DNA from: Neorhizobium vignae
Lineage (GTDB): Bacteria; Pseudomonadota; Alphaproteobacteria; Rhizobiales; Rhizobiaceae
NCBI RefSeq assembly: GCF_000732195.1
Contig: NZ_JNNU01000004.1
Coordinates: 310,001 to 374,000 of the forward strand
DNA: 64,000 nucleotides
Reading direction: 5' to 3'
Under the pieces are notes generated by a model, which saw only the letters and a program-made list of their open reading frames with translations, was not told where the DNA came from and did no database searches. Below, in pieces: positions 40,890-51,967 of this stretch. Made by a program: the position numbers and the translations under genes. The number at the start of each line of letters is the position of its first letter. The stretch's first letter is position 1.

Positions 40890-42521
40890 CTAGTGGTGCA
40901 GGTCGGGCGGCGACTTGTGGAAAATGTCGTCGCTCGGCGGGATTGTCTGACGCTCGATCAACCGGTGGACGCGAGGGCCTTCTTCGCCGCGATGAAGAAT
41001 GCGGATCGCGTCCCAGACCTCGGCATCCGCCTGGGTGCGGCGCTGGTTGTGGCGCACATAGTCGGCCCAGGTGGCGGTGTGATAGGTCTCCGTCCAGATT
41101 TCCGGATGTTCCAGGTCGCGCATCAGCGCCCATTGCCGAGCGCCATCGCGGATGCGAATACGGCGTCGCTGCGACATCAGCGTCAGGAACTCCGGCACGT
41201 CCTCGTCGGCGATGGTATAGTCCACCAGGGAGACGATGGGTCCGCTGCGCGGCTGCAGGTCGAGGCTCAGCATCGGCACGTTGAAGCGGTTGAGCGGATC
41301 GAGATTGGCATCGCTGAACTGCGGCAGCGGCAGGCGCATGCCGACCAGAGCGCCAAGCAGCATGACCAGGCTCGACAGTGTCAGCGCGATCGAGACGCCG
41401 AACGTATCGGACAGGATACCCCACACCCAGCTTCCGCCGGCAATGCCCCCGAACGTCGCCGTCTGATAGAAGGAAAGCGCGCGGGCGACCACCCAGCGCG
41501 GCGTCGACAGCTGCACCGTCGTATTGAACAGCGACAAAGCCAGAACCCAGCAGGCGCCAGGCACGAGCAGGACGATCGCGGTCAGCAGCGTGCTTGAACT
41601 CATGGCGATGATCGCGGCGCTCGCGGCAAAACCCAGAAAGGACAGGCGGACGATCGACTCGCTCGACAGCTTTTCGCGCAGCCGCGAATTGCCCATGGCG
41701 CCGGCGATCGCGCCGACCCCGAAGGCGCCGAGCATGATGCCGTAGGTCAACGGGCCGCCGGAGACCAGGTCGCGGGCGACGATCGGCAGAAGCGCCAGGA
41801 CAGCACTCGCCGAAAGACCGAAGACAAGGCCGCGGAACAGCACGTTGAGAATGTTCGGCGACATGAGGACATAGCCGAGACCGGCCGAAAGCGCCCGCAT
41901 AAGCGTCTCGCGCGGCAGCGCATTGTCGCGGCTTTCCGGTTTCCAGCGGATCAAGGCATAGATCAGAGCGAAATAGCTCATCGAATTGGCAGCGAACGCG
42001 GCCGCGGCACCCGCAGCCGCGACGATCGCACCGCCGATCGCAGGACCGACGCTGCGAGTGATGTTGAAGCCAACGCTATTGATCGTCACCGCCGCCGGCA
42101 GGACCTCGCGAGGCACCATATCACCGACAGAGGCCTGCCAGGCAGGATTGTTGAGCGCCACGCCGCAGCCGAGCAGAAAGGTGAAAGCCAGAAGCAGCCA
42201 GGGCGTCAGCAGGTCGAGATAGGCGAAGACCGTCAGGGTGAGCGAGACGGTGAGCATGAAGAACTGCGCCGTCAGCATCAGGGTGCGGCGGTTGACGTTA
42301 TCGGCAAGCGCGCCCGCGATCAGCGAAAAGAGCATGATCGGCAACGCCGTCGAGGCCTGGACCAGCGCGACCATGTCCTCGGAATCGGTGATCGAGGTCA
42401 TCATCCACGCCGCACCGACCGCCTGGATCAGGCTGCCGAAATTGGAGGCGAGGCTGGCGATCCAGATCGTTCTGAAGGTTTGGTGCCTGAAGGGAGCCAG
42501 GGTCGATATCCGATCGGGCAC
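40890..42521 (-). CDS. MFS exporter with C-terminal monooxygenase-like domain
   Basis: A 543-residue protein. The first ~410 residues are a 12-helix major facilitator of the MFS_3 (EntS-like) group, with [13 protein letters not shown] in helix 1 and [20 protein letters not shown] after helix 4. The last ~115 residues (from [18 protein letters not shown]) resemble an antibiotic biosynthesis monooxygenase (ABM) ferredoxin-like domain, a fusion seen in some rhizobial MFS proteins. Likely a proton-driven exporter in the inner membrane. It is divergent from rimP and followed directly by a GNAT gene. Confidence 0.9.
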   Translation of the reverse strand: MPDRISTLAPFRHQTFRTIWIASLASNFGSLIQAVGAAWMMTSITDSEDMVALVQASTALPIMLFSLIAGALADNVNRRTLMLTAQFFMLTVSLTLTVFAYLDLLTPWLLLAFTFLLGCGVALNNPAWQASVGDMVPREVLPAAVTINSVGFNITRSVGPAIGGAIVAAAGAAAAFAANSMSYFALIYALIRWKPESRDNALPRETLMRALSAGLGYVLMSPNILNVLFRGLVFGLSASAVLALLPIVARDLVSGGPLTYGIMLGAFGVGAIAGAMGNSRLREKLSSESIVRLSFLGFAASAAIIAMSSSTLLTAIVLLVPGACWVLALSLFNTTVQLSTPRWVVARALSFYQTATFGGIAGGSWVWGILSDTFGVSIALTLSSLVMLLGALVGMRLPLPQFSDANLDPLNRFNVPMLSLDLQPRSGPIVSLVDYTIADEDVPEFLTLMSQRRRIRIRDGARQWALMRDLEHPEIWTETYHTATWADYVRHNQRRTQADAEVWDAIRILHRGEEGPRVHRLIERQTIPPSDDIFHKSPPDLHH

Positions 42522-42612
42522 TTTGTCCTCGTTCTTTTCATGCGTCGTCCCGAACGGTTATAGACCTGGCGGAACCAAATTCCAGTCGCCAAAGCGCCGG
42601 AATATGCGACTC

Positions 42613-42641
42613 TTGCATTCGGGGGGCTGAAAGCGTATATG
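42613..42641 (+). promoter_or_regulatory. Promoter of the rimP-nusA-infB operon
   Basis: TTGCAT (42613-42618), 17-nt spacer, TATATG (42636-42641). Good housekeeping-type promoter ~120 bp upstream of rimP, starting transcription near 42648. Confidence 0.65.
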
Positions 42642-42668
42642 CACCCCATATTCTTGATCGTCCGATGA

Positions 42669-42699
42669 AGAGTGGGCCCCACCGGACCCGCTCTTTTTT
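42669..42699 (+). terminator. Leader terminator (possible attenuator) before rimP
   Basis: AGAGTGGG (42669-42676) pairs with CCCGCTCT (42687-42694), followed by T6. It lies between the promoter and rimP, so it would end a ~50-nt leader RNA unless read through. Confidence 0.75.
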
Positions 42700-42763
42700 G
42701 TTAGGCGATCACTGTAACCCAGACATTGGGCCCAGCTATGGGGCAATGATTGCCGGAGAGCTT

Positions 42764-43354
42764 ATGCCGCAAACCGAATACGAGCCGCGGCTCATCATCG
42801 AGACCGGGCTTGACCTGAGGGTCGCCGAAATCATCGAGCCAGTCCTGACCGCCATGGACTATCGCCTGGTGCGTGTGAGGATGCTGAACCAGAACGGCGC
42901 GACGCTGCAGATCATGGCCGAGCGCAACGACGGCACCATGGACGTCGAGGGCTGCGAGGCCGTATCCGTCGCGATTTCGCCGGTCCTGGATGTAGAAGAT
43001 CCGATCGATCGGGAGTATCATCTGGAAGTGTCCTCGCCGGGCATCGACCGCCCGATGGTCCGCAAGTCGGATTTTACCCGCTGGCTGAACCACCTGGTCA
43101 AATGCGAAACGTCGATCATGATCGACAACCGCAAGCGGTTCCGCGGCAGGATCATCGAAAGCGATACGGACGGTTTCACGATCGAGCGGGATCAGGTCGC
43201 CTATGGCGAGGAACCGCGGGTGACGATCCCGTTTTCGGCACTGGCCGAGGCAAAGCTCATTCTGACCGACGATCTGATCCGCGACGCGCTTCGGGCCGAC
43301 AAGCTCGCCAAGGCGCAGGCCGCAAACCAGAACGAAGAAGCAGAAGACGAATAA
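42764..43354 (+). CDS. rimP: Ribosome maturation factor RimP
   Basis: A 196-residue protein (older name YhbC) that helps assemble the 30S subunit. The N-terminal alpha-beta domain holds the hallmark stretch [31 protein letters not shown]; a C-terminal SH3-like domain follows (~110-170), with an acidic tail (NQNEEAEDE). The ATG at 42764 is chosen for its GGAGAG; the frame is open to 42665. First gene of rimP-nusA-ylxR-infB. Confidence 0.95.
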   Translation: MPQTEYEPRLIIETGLDLRVAEIIEPVLTAMDYRLVRVRMLNQNGATLQIMAERNDGTMDVEGCEAVSVAISPVLDVEDPIDREYHLEVSSPGIDRPMVRKSDFTRWLNHLVKCETSIMIDNRKRFRGRIIESDTDGFTIERDQVAYGEEPRVTIPFSALAEAKLILTDDLIRDALRADKLAKAQAANQNEEAEDE

Positions 43355-43421
43355 ACCGAACAGAGACTTGTGCCTTTCCCCAGGAAAGGCCTCATCGTTT
43401 GACCTACGGAGACCAACGACA

Positions 43422-45038
43422 ATGGCAGTGAGTGCGAACCGGCTTGAACTTCTGCAGATCGCGGATGCAGTGGCGCGCGAAAAGGTCATCGACCGCGAGA
43501 TCGTGCTGGCTGCGATGGCCGACGCCATCCAGAAGGCTGCCCGCTCCCGCTACGGCTCGGAAACCAATATCCGCGCCGACATCAATTCCAAGACCGGTGA
43601 AATCCGCCTCCAGCGCCTGCTGGAAGTCGTCGAGCACGCCGAGGACTACGGCACGCAGATCCCGCTGGCACTGGCGCTCGACCGCAACGTCGATGCCAAG
43701 ATCGGCGACTTCATCGCCGATCCGCTGCCGCCGATGGATTTCGGCCGCATCGCCGCCCAGTCGGCCAAGCAGGTCATCGTCCAGAAGGTGCGTGAAGCCG
43801 AGCGTGATCGCCAGTTCGACGAGTTCAAGGACCGCGTCGGCGAAATCATCAACGGCACCGTCAAGCGCGTCGAATACGGCAACGTCATCGTCGACCTCGG
43901 CCGCGGCGAAGGCATCATCCGCCGCGACGAGATGATCCCGCGCGAGAACATGCGTTATGGCGATCGCGTCCGCGCATACGTCTATGATGTCCGTCGCGAA
44001 CAGCGCGGCCCGCAGATCTTCCTGTCGCGTACCCATCCGCAGTTCATGGTGAAGCTGTTCACCATGGAAGTGCCGGAAATCTACGACGGCATCATCCAGA
44101 TCAAGTCGGTCGCCCGCGATCCGGGTTCGCGCGCCAAGATCGCCGTGATCTCGAACGACTCGTCGATCGATCCGGTCGGCGCCTGCGTCGGTATGCGTGG
44201 TTCGCGCGTCCAGGCCGTCGTCGGCGAATTGCAGGGCGAGAAGATCGACATCATTCCGTGGTCCCAGGATCCGGCGTCGTTCATCGTCAACGCGCTGCAG
44301 CCGGCCGAAGTCGCCAAGGTGGTTCTCGACGAGGATGCGGAGCGCATCGAAGTCGTGGTTCCGGACGAGCAGCTGTCGCTTGCCATCGGCCGCCGCGGCC
44401 AGAACGTCCGTCTCGCGTCGCAGCTGACCGGCTGGGACATCGACATCATGACGGAAGCTGAAGAGTCCGAGCGCCGCCAGAAGGAATTCAACGAGCGCAC
44501 CAACCTCTTCATGGAGGCCCTCGACGTCGACGAAATGGTCGGCCAGGTGCTGGCTTCGGAAGGTTTTGCGCAGGTCGAGGAACTGGCTTACGTCGATCTC
44601 GACGAAATCTCCTCGATCGACGGTTTCGACGAAGACACCGCAACCGAAATCCAGACCCGCGCCCGCGAATACCTGGAACGGATCGAAGGCGAGATGGACG
44701 CCAAGCGCAAGGAGCTCGGCGTCCAAGACGAACTGCGCCAGATCAACGGCCTGAACGGCCAGATGCTCGTCGCGCTCGGCGAAGACGGCATCAAGACGAT
44801 CGAGGACTTTGCCGGCTGCGCCGCCGACGACCTCGTCGGCTGGAGCGAACGCAAGGACGGCGTGACGAAGAAGTTCGAGGGCCTGTTCTCGAAGTTCGAC
44901 ATTTCCCGCGTCGAAGCCGAGAACATGATCGTCCAGGCCCGCCTGTCGGCAGGCTGGATCACCGAGGAAGATCTCGCAAAGGGTGCCGCCGAGCCGGAAG
45001 CTGAAGCGGAGGAGGCGGACGCCGTTGAGCAGGAATGA
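43422..45038 (+). CDS. nusA: Transcription termination/antitermination factor NusA
   Basis: A 538-residue protein. It has an N-terminal RNA-polymerase-binding domain (1-~125), an S1 domain (~135-200, [20 protein letters not shown]), two KH domains (~230-345) and two C-terminal acidic repeats with helix-hairpin-helix character (~370-520). It modulates pausing, Rho-independent termination and rRNA antitermination. The start at 43422 ([12 protein letters not shown]) follows GGAGACC. The last codons overlap the YlxR gene by 4 bp. Confidence 0.98.
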   Translation: MAVSANRLELLQIADAVAREKVIDREIVLAAMADAIQKAARSRYGSETNIRADINSKTGEIRLQRLLEVVEHAEDYGTQIPLALALDRNVDAKIGDFIADPLPPMDFGRIAAQSAKQVIVQKVREAERDRQFDEFKDRVGEIINGTVKRVEYGNVIVDLGRGEGIIRRDEMIPRENMRYGDRVRAYVYDVRREQRGPQIFLSRTHPQFMVKLFTMEVPEIYDGIIQIKSVARDPGSRAKIAVISNDSSIDPVGACVGMRGSRVQAVVGELQGEKIDIIPWSQDPASFIVNALQPAEVAKVVLDEDAERIEVVVPDEQLSLAIGRRGQNVRLASQLTGWDIDIMTEAEESERRQKEFNERTNLFMEALDVDEMVGQVLASEGFAQVEELAYVDLDEISSIDGFDEDTATEIQTRAREYLERIEGEMDAKRKELGVQDELRQINGLNGQMLVALGEDGIKTIEDFAGCAADDLVGWSERKDGVTKKFEGLFSKFDISRVEAENMIVQARLSAGWITEEDLAKGAAEPEAEAEEADAVEQE

Positions 45039-45739
45039 TCCCGCTCGCGAATGAGCCGGACGAGAACGATGACGGACCTGTCGACGATGACCTGGGCGAG
45101 ATCGTCGTGAACGACCGTACCTGCATTGTCACCCGCGAGGCGGGATCGCCGGAAACGCTGATCCGCTTTGTGGCCGGCCCAAACGGCCAGGTCGTTCCCG
45201 ACCTGAAGCGTCAGCTTCCAGGCCGTGGCTGCTGGATCAAGGCTGAACGGTCGCTCGTCGACCGGGCGGTCCAGAAAAAGCTTTTCGCCCGGGCCCTCAA
45301 GGCCGAGGCGAAGGCGGATGCGGATCTCGGCGCGCTGGTGGATCGCCTGCTCGCCGCCGATCTCGTCGGCATGATGAACATGGCGCGCAAGGCGAGCCAG
45401 TTCGTCACCGGTGCGACGAAGGTTGATGCCGCCGTGCGCTCAGGTGCGGCGCTCGCAGTGTTCCATGCGGCCGATGCGGCCGCCGATGGAGTGAGGAAAA
45501 TCGACCAGGCCCGCAAGGCCTGGAAGCTCGGTTCGAATACCGGGGAAGACATTCCGTCCTTTTCGCTCTTTACGAGCGCGGAATTGGACGAAGTGATGGG
45601 CCAGAATGCTTTTATCCATGCTTGCGCGCTTGCAGGGCAGGCGGGTGAGGGTGTAGTGAAGCGCGCAACCATGCTCGAAAGGTACCGCGATGTCGGTCAA
45701 TCCGGAGCAGATGGCGGCGCTGGCCAGCGAAAACTATGA
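45035..45739 (+). CDS. YlxR-family RNA-binding protein (DUF448 plus L7Ae-like)
   Basis: A 234-residue protein. The N-terminal YlxR/DUF448 domain (~25-95) has RTCIVTREAGSPETLIRFV and PGRGCWIKAERSLVDRAV. A second, L7Ae-like domain (~100-190, MNMARKASQFVTGATKVDAAVRSGAAL) follows. Both domains bind RNA. Such fusions sit between nusA and infB in alphaproteobacteria. The ATG at 45035 overlaps nusA, implying coupled translation. The precise role is not known. Confidence 0.92.
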   Translation: MIPLANEPDENDDGPVDDDLGEIVVNDRTCIVTREAGSPETLIRFVAGPNGQVVPDLKRQLPGRGCWIKAERSLVDRAVQKKLFARALKAEAKADADLGALVDRLLAADLVGMMNMARKASQFVTGATKVDAAVRSGAALAVFHAADAAADGVRKIDQARKAWKLGSNTGEDIPSFSLFTSAELDEVMGQNAFIHACALAGQAGEGVVKRATMLERYRDVGQSGADGGAGQRKL

Positions 45740-45809
45740 CGCGGTCACCGGCGAATGCCGGCCGCCATTTTGGATGTACGGATTAAACGACGGGTTCTGA
45801 TGGCTTCCA

Positions 45810-45839
45810 TCCGTTCCTGTCCGAAGGAACAGGAACGGA
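45810..45839 (+). promoter_or_regulatory. Hairpin covering the infB ribosome binding site
   Basis: TCCGTTCCTGT (45810-45820) pairs with ACAGGAACGGA (45829-45839); the stem can extend two pairs with a bulge. The 3' arm holds the AGGAA Shine-Dalgarno and ends one base before the infB ATG at 45840. Confidence 0.7.
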
Positions 45840-48650
45840 ATGACCGACAACAAAGACGATAAGACACTCGGCGTAAAGAAGACCCTTACACTGAAGCCAT
45901 CTGGGATGAGCCAGGGTACCGTCCGCCAGGACATGGGTCGCGGCCGCACCAAGGCCGTCGTCGTCGAAACAGTGAAGCGGCGGCCGACCCGGCCGCTGGA
46001 CGAAAAGCCTGCAATCACGCCTGTAGCCCCGGCGCCCGCGCCGCGGGTGGTAGAGGCCGTTGCGCAGCCGGTCGCTCCCCAGCGTCCGCCGCAGCCGCAG
46101 CAACCGGCCGCTCCCGCGCCGCGTGTCCACCAGCCGGGCTCGCAGAACGCACGGCCGCAGCAGAACCAGCGCCCGCCGCAATCCAATCAGCCGCAACGCC
46201 CGCAGCAGCCCAACCAGCCGCAGCGTCCGCAGCAATCAAGCCAGCCGCAGCGTCCACAGCAGCGTCAGGGCGGCGCCGTCCTGCACGATCTTTCCGCCGG
46301 CGAGATGGAAGCCCGTCGCCGCGCTCTGATGGAAGCGCAGGCGCGTGAGGTCATCGAGGCCAAGCAGCGCGCCGAAGACGAGGCACGACGCCAGGTCGAG
46401 GAAGAACGCCGCAAGATCGAGGAAGCCGCCGAGGCTGCCCGCCGCGCCGCCGAACCCAAGGTCGAGCCGGTCGAGGCCCCGGCCCCGGCTGAGGGGCCTG
46501 CACCCGCGGTTGCCGAAAAGCCGGCCGAGCGCGCCGCTGGAGCCCCTGCCGGCCGTCCCGGAGAAGCACGTCCCCAGGCTCCCCGGCCTGCAGCTCCCGG
46601 CGCCGCACCTGCGGCACTGCCGGTTGCCGGCCGCCGCAAGGGCGCTGACGAAGAAGACGAAGATCGCGGCCCGCCGCGCGGCGCGCCCGGCCGAGGCCGT
46701 GTCCCCGTCGCTGCTCCCGCCAAGGTTCCGGCTCGCCCGAAGACCGAAGACGAACGCCGCCGCGGCAAGCTGACGGTGACCACGGTCAGCACGGACGACG
46801 ACGGCAATGCCCGTGGCCGTTCGATGGCCGCGACCCGCCGCCGGCAGGAGAAGTTCCGCCGCAGCCAGATGCAGGAAACGCGCGAAAAGGTCATGCGCGA
46901 AGTCATCCTGCCGGAAACCATCACCATCCAGGAACTGTCGCAGCGCATGTCCGAACGCGCCGTCGACGTCATCAAGTACCTGATGAAGGAAGGCCAGATG
47001 ATGAAGCCGGGCGACGTCATCGACGCCGACCTCGCCGAAATCATCGCCGGCGAATTCGGCCATACCGTCAAGCGCGTCTCCGAATCCGACGTCGAGGAAG
47101 GCATCTTCAACGTTGCCGACGACGAAGGCGAAATGGTTTCTCGCCCGCCGGTCGTCACCATCATGGGTCACGTCGACCACGGCAAGACCTCGCTGCTCGA
47201 CGCCATCCGCCATGCCAACGTTGTCTCCGGCGAAGCCGGCGGCATCACCCAGCATATCGGCGCCTATCAGGTGGAGCACAACGGCCAGAAGATCACCTTC
47301 ATCGACACCCCCGGCCACGCCGCCTTCACGGCCATGCGTGCCCGTGGTGCTCAGGCGACGGATATCGCAATCCTGGTGGTCGCAGCCGACGACAGCGTGA
47401 TGCCGCAGACGATCGAATCCATCGCCCATGCCAAGGCAGCGGGTGTTCCGATCATCGTGGCGATCAACAAGATCGACAAGCACGAAGCCAACCCGGACAA
47501 GGTTCGCCAGCAGCTTCTGCAGCACGAAGTGTTCGTGGAATCGCTCGGCGGTGAAGTGCTCGACGTCGAAGTGTCGGCCAAGAACAAGGTCAATCTCGAC
47601 AAGCTGCTCGAGGCCATCCTGCTGCAGGCCGAAATCCTCGACCTCAAGGCCGATCCGAGCCGGACGGCCGAAGGCATCGTCATCGAAGCCCAGCTCGACC
47701 GTGGCCGCGGCGCGGTTGCGACCGTGCTCGTCCAGAAGGGCACGCTGAAGCCCGGCCAGATCATCGTCGCCGGCGACCAGTGGGGCCGCGTTCGCGCGCT
47801 CGTCAACGACAAGGGCGACCATGTGAAGGAAGCCGGTCCTGCCATGCCGGTCGAGGTGCTCGGCCTTTCCGCCACCCCGGCCGCCGGCGACAGGTTCGCC
47901 GTGGTCGAGAGCGAAAGCCGTGCCCGCGAGATTTCCGAATACCGCCAGCGGCTTGCCCGCGACAAGGCGGCTGCCCGCCAGTCCGGACAGCGCGGTTCGC
48001 TCGAACAGATGATGAGCCAGCTCCAGAATACCGGCTTGAAGGAATTCCCGCTGGTCATCAAGGGTGACGTGCAGGGTTCGATCGAAGCGATCATCGGCGC
48101 ACTGGACAAGCTCGGCACCGACGAGGTCCGTGCCCGCATCGTTCATTCGGGTGCCGGCGGCATCACCGAATCGGATATCTCGCTTGCCGAGGCATCCAAT
48201 GCGGCGATCATCGGCTTCAATGTCCGCGCCAACCCGCAGGCACGAACCGCGGCTGAACGCGAAGGTCTCGAAATCCGCTACTACAACATCATCTACGATC
48301 TGGTGGATGACGTGAAGCAAGCGATGTCGGGCCTCCTGTCTCCGGAACGTCGCGAAACCTTCATCGGCAATGCCGAGATCCTGGAAGTGTTCAACATCAC
48401 CAAGGTCGGCAAGGTCGCCGGTTGCCGTGTCGTCGAGGGCAAGGTCGAGCGTGGAGCGGGCGTCCGCCTTATCCGCGACAACGTCGTTGTCCACGAAGGC
48501 AAGCTCAAGACGCTCAAGCGCTTCAAGGACGAAGTCAGCGAAGTGCCGATGGGCCAGGAATGCGGCATGGCGTTCGAGAATTACGAAGACATGCGCGCGG
48601 GCGACGTCATCGAATGCTTCCGCGTGGAGCATATCACGCGCACGCTGTGA
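45840..48650 (+). CDS. infB: Translation initiation factor IF-2
   Basis: A 936-residue GTPase that delivers fMet-tRNA to the 30S subunit. The first ~330 residues are a Pro/Gln/Ala/Arg-rich extension with repeats of the PQRPQQ type, as in other alphaproteobacteria. The G domain has G1 GHVDHGKT (~442), G3 DTPGHAAF and G4 NKIDK. Domains II-IV follow, with [21 protein letters not shown] near the end. The start at 45840 has its Shine-Dalgarno inside a hairpin. A terminator follows at 48677. The rbfA-truB genes often found next are not here. Confidence 0.98.
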   Translation: MTDNKDDKTLGVKKTLTLKPSGMSQGTVRQDMGRGRTKAVVVETVKRRPTRPLDEKPAITPVAPAPAPRVVEAVAQPVAPQRPPQPQQPAAPAPRVHQPGSQNARPQQNQRPPQSNQPQRPQQPNQPQRPQQSSQPQRPQQRQGGAVLHDLSAGEMEARRRALMEAQAREVIEAKQRAEDEARRQVEEERRKIEEAAEAARRAAEPKVEPVEAPAPAEGPAPAVAEKPAERAAGAPAGRPGEARPQAPRPAAPGAAPAALPVAGRRKGADEEDEDRGPPRGAPGRGRVPVAAPAKVPARPKTEDERRRGKLTVTTVSTDDDGNARGRSMAATRRRQEKFRRSQMQETREKVMREVILPETITIQELSQRMSERAVDVIKYLMKEGQMMKPGDVIDADLAEIIAGEFGHTVKRVSESDVEEGIFNVADDEGEMVSRPPVVTIMGHVDHGKTSLLDAIRHANVVSGEAGGITQHIGAYQVEHNGQKITFIDTPGHAAFTAMRARGAQATDIAILVVAADDSVMPQTIESIAHAKAAGVPIIVAINKIDKHEANPDKVRQQLLQHEVFVESLGGEVLDVEVSAKNKVNLDKLLEAILLQAEILDLKADPSRTAEGIVIEAQLDRGRGAVATVLVQKGTLKPGQIIVAGDQWGRVRALVNDKGDHVKEAGPAMPVEVLGLSATPAAGDRFAVVESESRAREISEYRQRLARDKAAARQSGQRGSLEQMMSQLQNTGLKEFPLVIKGDVQGSIEAIIGALDKLGTDEVRARIVHSGAGGITESDISLAEASNAAIIGFNVRANPQARTAAEREGLEIRYYNIIYDLVDDVKQAMSGLLSPERRETFIGNAEILEVFNITKVGKVAGCRVVEGKVERGAGVRLIRDNVVVHEGKLKTLKRFKDEVSEVPMGQECGMAFENYEDMRAGDVIECFRVEHITRTL

Positions 48651-48676
48651 CGACAGGCGAACTGCCCGAACAATTA

Positions 48677-48711
48677 CAGGAGCCGTCCGTGACATTCGCG
48701 GACGGCTCCTG
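48677..48711 (+). terminator. infB operon terminator
   Basis: CAGGAGCCGTCCG (48677-48689) pairs perfectly with CGGACGGCTCCTG (48699-48711), followed by GTCGTTTTG. Strong 13-bp stem 26 bp after the infB stop. Confidence 0.85.
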
Positions 48712-48725
48712 GTCGTTTTGAGTAT

Positions 48726-49105
48726 GTGATTTCCGACGCTGAACTCGCGGACATCGATCTTGTCGTGCAATACCATTTCGAGAGGCGGCAAAAGCTGATG
48801 GGATTGCTGGGGTTTTACAATGCCCTGGCAAAGAGGTTCAGGCAGGCCGGCCCATCTCCGCTCATGGTTGGCGCGAAATTCGCTCCATCAGGGCGGAATT
48901 CGGACCCGCTATCGTCCGGGCACGGGGCGACGGCCTGCTGATCGAACTGGATACGAAACGGCTCAGGAAGCTGATGCCGCTGGGCAACTAGCTGGTTCTT
49001 TTCTACGACGGCAGGCATCTGCTTTTGTCCCGGCGGATTTTCCCCGACGACGCAACGGCTGAACGTTATATCAGCTTTGTTCGTAGCCTGATACGCCGCC
49101 GGTAG
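48726..49105 (+). pseudogene. Decayed gene, YcxB-like remnant
   Basis: A short frame starts at 48726 (GTG; ISDAELADIDLVVQYHFERR) and runs to 48941. From about 48870 the coding signal moves to another frame (REIRSIRAEFGPAIVRARGD...), which meets an in-frame TAG at 48989-48991 and then continues (LVLFYDGRHLLLSRRIFPDD...) to TAG at 49103. Reading across one frameshift and one stop gives ~125 residues resembling a small YcxB-type protein whose C-terminus usually ends in a 'hxhhPRRhF.sd' segment; the usual two membrane helices are missing. The family link is tentative; the decay is visible. Confidence 0.55.
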
Positions 49106-49240
49106 CGCGCCGGAGATTCAACGCTTTTACCCGCTTTCGGCATCGACCTGCGGCGTGGCAAAAATTTTCAGCTTCTACCGGAGAGCTCGCGACGGTAAGC
49201 ATCTACCCTATCCGCATTTTCAGTTTCCGAGGAGGACAGC

Positions 49241-49999
49241 ATGCCGATTTCATTCGACCTGACGGGTAAGACGGCGATCGTTACCGGCGCCAATACGGGC
49301 CTCGGCCAGGCGATATCCGTGGCGCTGGCGCAGGCCGGCGCGGATGTGGCACTGGTCGGACGCTCCTCCATGGCCGAAACGGAAGCAGCGGTCAGCGCGG
49401 CGGGCGGCCGCAGCCTTTCGATCCAGGCGGATCTTTCGTCGCTCGAACCAGTCGATCGGATCATCAGCGAAACGGTCGCCTGGACCGGGCGTGCCGATAT
49501 CCTCGTCAACAATGCCGGGATCATCCGCCGGGCCGATGCGATCGACTTCACCGAGGCCGACTGGGATGCGGTGATGGACGTGAACCTGAAGACCGTGTTC
49601 TTCCTTTCCCAGGCGTTTGCACGCCGGCTGATCACCGAAGGCAAGAGCGGCAAGATCGTCAACATCGCCTCGCTGCTCTCCTTCCAGGGCGGCATCCGCA
49701 TCCCTTCCTATACTGCCTCGAAAAGCGGCCTCGCCGGCCTGACCCGGCTGCTCGCCTGCGAATGGGCGGCCAAGGGCATCAACGTCAATGCCATCGCACC
49801 CGGCTATTTCTCGACCAACAATACTGAGGCGCTGCGCGACGATCCGGACCGTAACGCGGCGATCCTCAGCCGTATTCCTGCCGGACACTGGGGTCAGCCG
49901 GAAGAGCTCGGGGGAGCCGCCGTATTCCTTGCCTCGCCGGCATCCGACTATGTGCATGGTGTCGTGCTGCCGGTCGATGGCGGCTGGCTGGCGCGCTGA
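49241..49999 (+). CDS. kduD: SDR oxidoreductase, KduD-like (2-deoxy-D-gluconate 3-dehydrogenase)
   Basis: A 252-residue short-chain dehydrogenase. TGANTGLGQAIS (NAD binding, ~15-26), NNAGIIRR (~88), the catalytic Ser region IASLLSFQGG and YTASK (Tyr-x-x-x-Lys, ~156) are present, and GYFSTNNTEALR is typical of KduD. KduD reduces or oxidises 2,5-diketo-3-deoxygluconate in pectin/uronate breakdown. No other uronate gene lies beside it, so the exact substrate is inferred. The start at 49241 has GAGGAGG upstream. Confidence 0.88.
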   Translation: MPISFDLTGKTAIVTGANTGLGQAISVALAQAGADVALVGRSSMAETEAAVSAAGGRSLSIQADLSSLEPVDRIISETVAWTGRADILVNNAGIIRRADAIDFTEADWDAVMDVNLKTVFFLSQAFARRLITEGKSGKIVNIASLLSFQGGIRIPSYTASKSGLAGLTRLLACEWAAKGINVNAIAPGYFSTNNTEALRDDPDRNAAILSRIPAGHWGQPEELGGAAVFLASPASDYVHGVVLPVDGGWLAR

Positions 50000-50262
50000 G
50001 CGCGTCCAACTGCTTGATTCTCCGGGTAACGGAACGCTCATGTCATCCGCAAACGGGGCAATTGCCCCGATGCGCGTGAATTTGATCGGCATCCCGCAGA
50101 TTTATAGTTGCCATTTCTACTCATGTTTATTATCCGGTAGCTGCAACATCGGGAACCCGGCGGCAGTCGCCGGCGGCGTTCCGGTGTCCCGTTTCCGTCA
50201 TTGTCGACCAGTGCCCCCGGGGCGCCGTCCGCGATGCCGAATAGTCCGGAGTATCGCCTGCC

Positions 50263-51459
50263 ATGCCTGCTGCCCTGAAGCCCGCCTTTTCGATGCGCCA
50301 GCCAATCAGGAGCCGGTTCCCGATCGTTCTCGCGGCCGTGGCACTGACGGCTTCGGCGGTGATGGCGCAGGCGCCTGCACCGGATGCGTCGATCCAAGCA
50401 CCGCCCTCGCCACAGGCGGCCTCACCTTCCGGTGCGCAGCCAACCCAGGCGCTCCCCGCTCCTGCCGCGCAGGCAGCGCCGACAACCTCCCGCACGGCGC
50501 CGAACGAGCCGGCGGCCTTGCAGACCGCGGCACCGCCCGCCGCGCAGCCGACCAATCCCGCTGCCCCGCAGCCGGAAGCCTCCGCGTCGCAACCCACCGT
50601 TCCGACGGGAGCACCGGCGAGCAACAACGCCCAGCCCGCGTCGGCAAGCCCGGCCCAGGCGCCAGCCCAGGCACCGGCGGCGCGCCAGCCGATCGACATG
50701 TTCACCCAGTTCCTGGAGCCTGAGCAGCGTTCGGACCTGCCGCATAACCTTTCGCCCTGGGGAATGTTCATGGCGGCCGACTTGGTCGTCAAAGGCGTGA
50801 TGATCGGGCTCGCGTTTGCCTCGCTGGTTACCTGGACGGTCTGGCTCGCGAAGACGCTGGAGCTTGCAGGCGCCCGCGCCCGCGCCGCCCGCACGCTGAA
50901 GATCATCCGCACCTCCCGCACGCTTTCGGAAGCCGTCGGCGGCGCCGGTGGCCGCGGCGGTCCCGCCGCGCTGATGCTGCGGTCCGCGGCCGAAGAAATG
51001 CAGCTTTCAGAAGCCGCACTCGACCATGCCCATGGCGACGGCGTGAAGGAACGGGTCGGCTCGGCGCTTTCCCGCATCGAGGCCTATGCCGGCCGACGCA
51101 TGTCGCGCGGCACCGGCGTGCTTGCGACGATCGGTTCGACGGCGCCGTTCGTCGGCCTGTTCGGCACGGTCTGGGGTATCATGAACGCCTTCATCGGCAT
51201 TTCGGAATCGCAGACCACCAACCTCGCCGTCGTTGCGCCCGGCATCGCGGAAGCGCTGCTTGCGACCGCGATCGGCCTCGTTGCGGCCATTCCGGCGGTT
51301 GTCATCTACAACGTCTTCGCCCGTTCGATCACCGGTTATCGCCAACTGCTGGCGGATGCCGCGTCGGGTGTGGAGCGACTGGTGAGCCGCGACCTCGATT
51401 TCCGCAAGGTTCCTCCGGGCAGCCGCAAGGCGCCGGTCTCGCTGGTGGCAGGAGGCTGA
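50263..51459 (+). CDS. exbB: TonB-system energizer ExbB
   Basis: A 398-residue protein. A signal peptide (~11-36) is followed by a long Ala/Pro/Gln-rich periplasmic stretch to ~145, then the MotA/TolQ/ExbB channel domain with three membrane helices (~170, ~290, ~335) and TIGSTAPFVGLFGTVWGIMNAF. It uses the proton gradient to energise TonB. The extended N-terminus is common in alphaproteobacterial ExbB. ATG at 50263, or 50293 (MRQPIRSR), is possible. First gene of exbB-exbD-tonB. No RirA or Irr box was recognised upstream. Confidence 0.95.
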   Translation: MPAALKPAFSMRQPIRSRFPIVLAAVALTASAVMAQAPAPDASIQAPPSPQAASPSGAQPTQALPAPAAQAAPTTSRTAPNEPAALQTAAPPAAQPTNPAAPQPEASASQPTVPTGAPASNNAQPASASPAQAPAQAPAARQPIDMFTQFLEPEQRSDLPHNLSPWGMFMAADLVVKGVMIGLAFASLVTWTVWLAKTLELAGARARAARTLKIIRTSRTLSEAVGGAGGRGGPAALMLRSAAEEMQLSEAALDHAHGDGVKERVGSALSRIEAYAGRRMSRGTGVLATIGSTAPFVGLFGTVWGIMNAFIGISESQTTNLAVVAPGIAEALLATAIGLVAAIPAVVIYNVFARSITGYRQLLADAASGVERLVSRDLDFRKVPPGSRKAPVSLVAGG

Positions 51460-51460
51460 C

Positions 51461-51963
<503 letters not shown>

Positions 51964-51967
<4 letters not shown>

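Noticed and set aside
46236..48791. 851-codon open frame antisense to infB
   Set aside because: Same cause: high GC third positions keep the reverse frame open; the product is low-complexity and unlike any family.
50000..50262. Iron-regulator box (RirA or Irr) upstream of exbB
   Set aside because: Looked for because exbB-exbD-tonB is usually iron-regulated; no convincing TTTAGAA-type or IRO-type palindrome was found.
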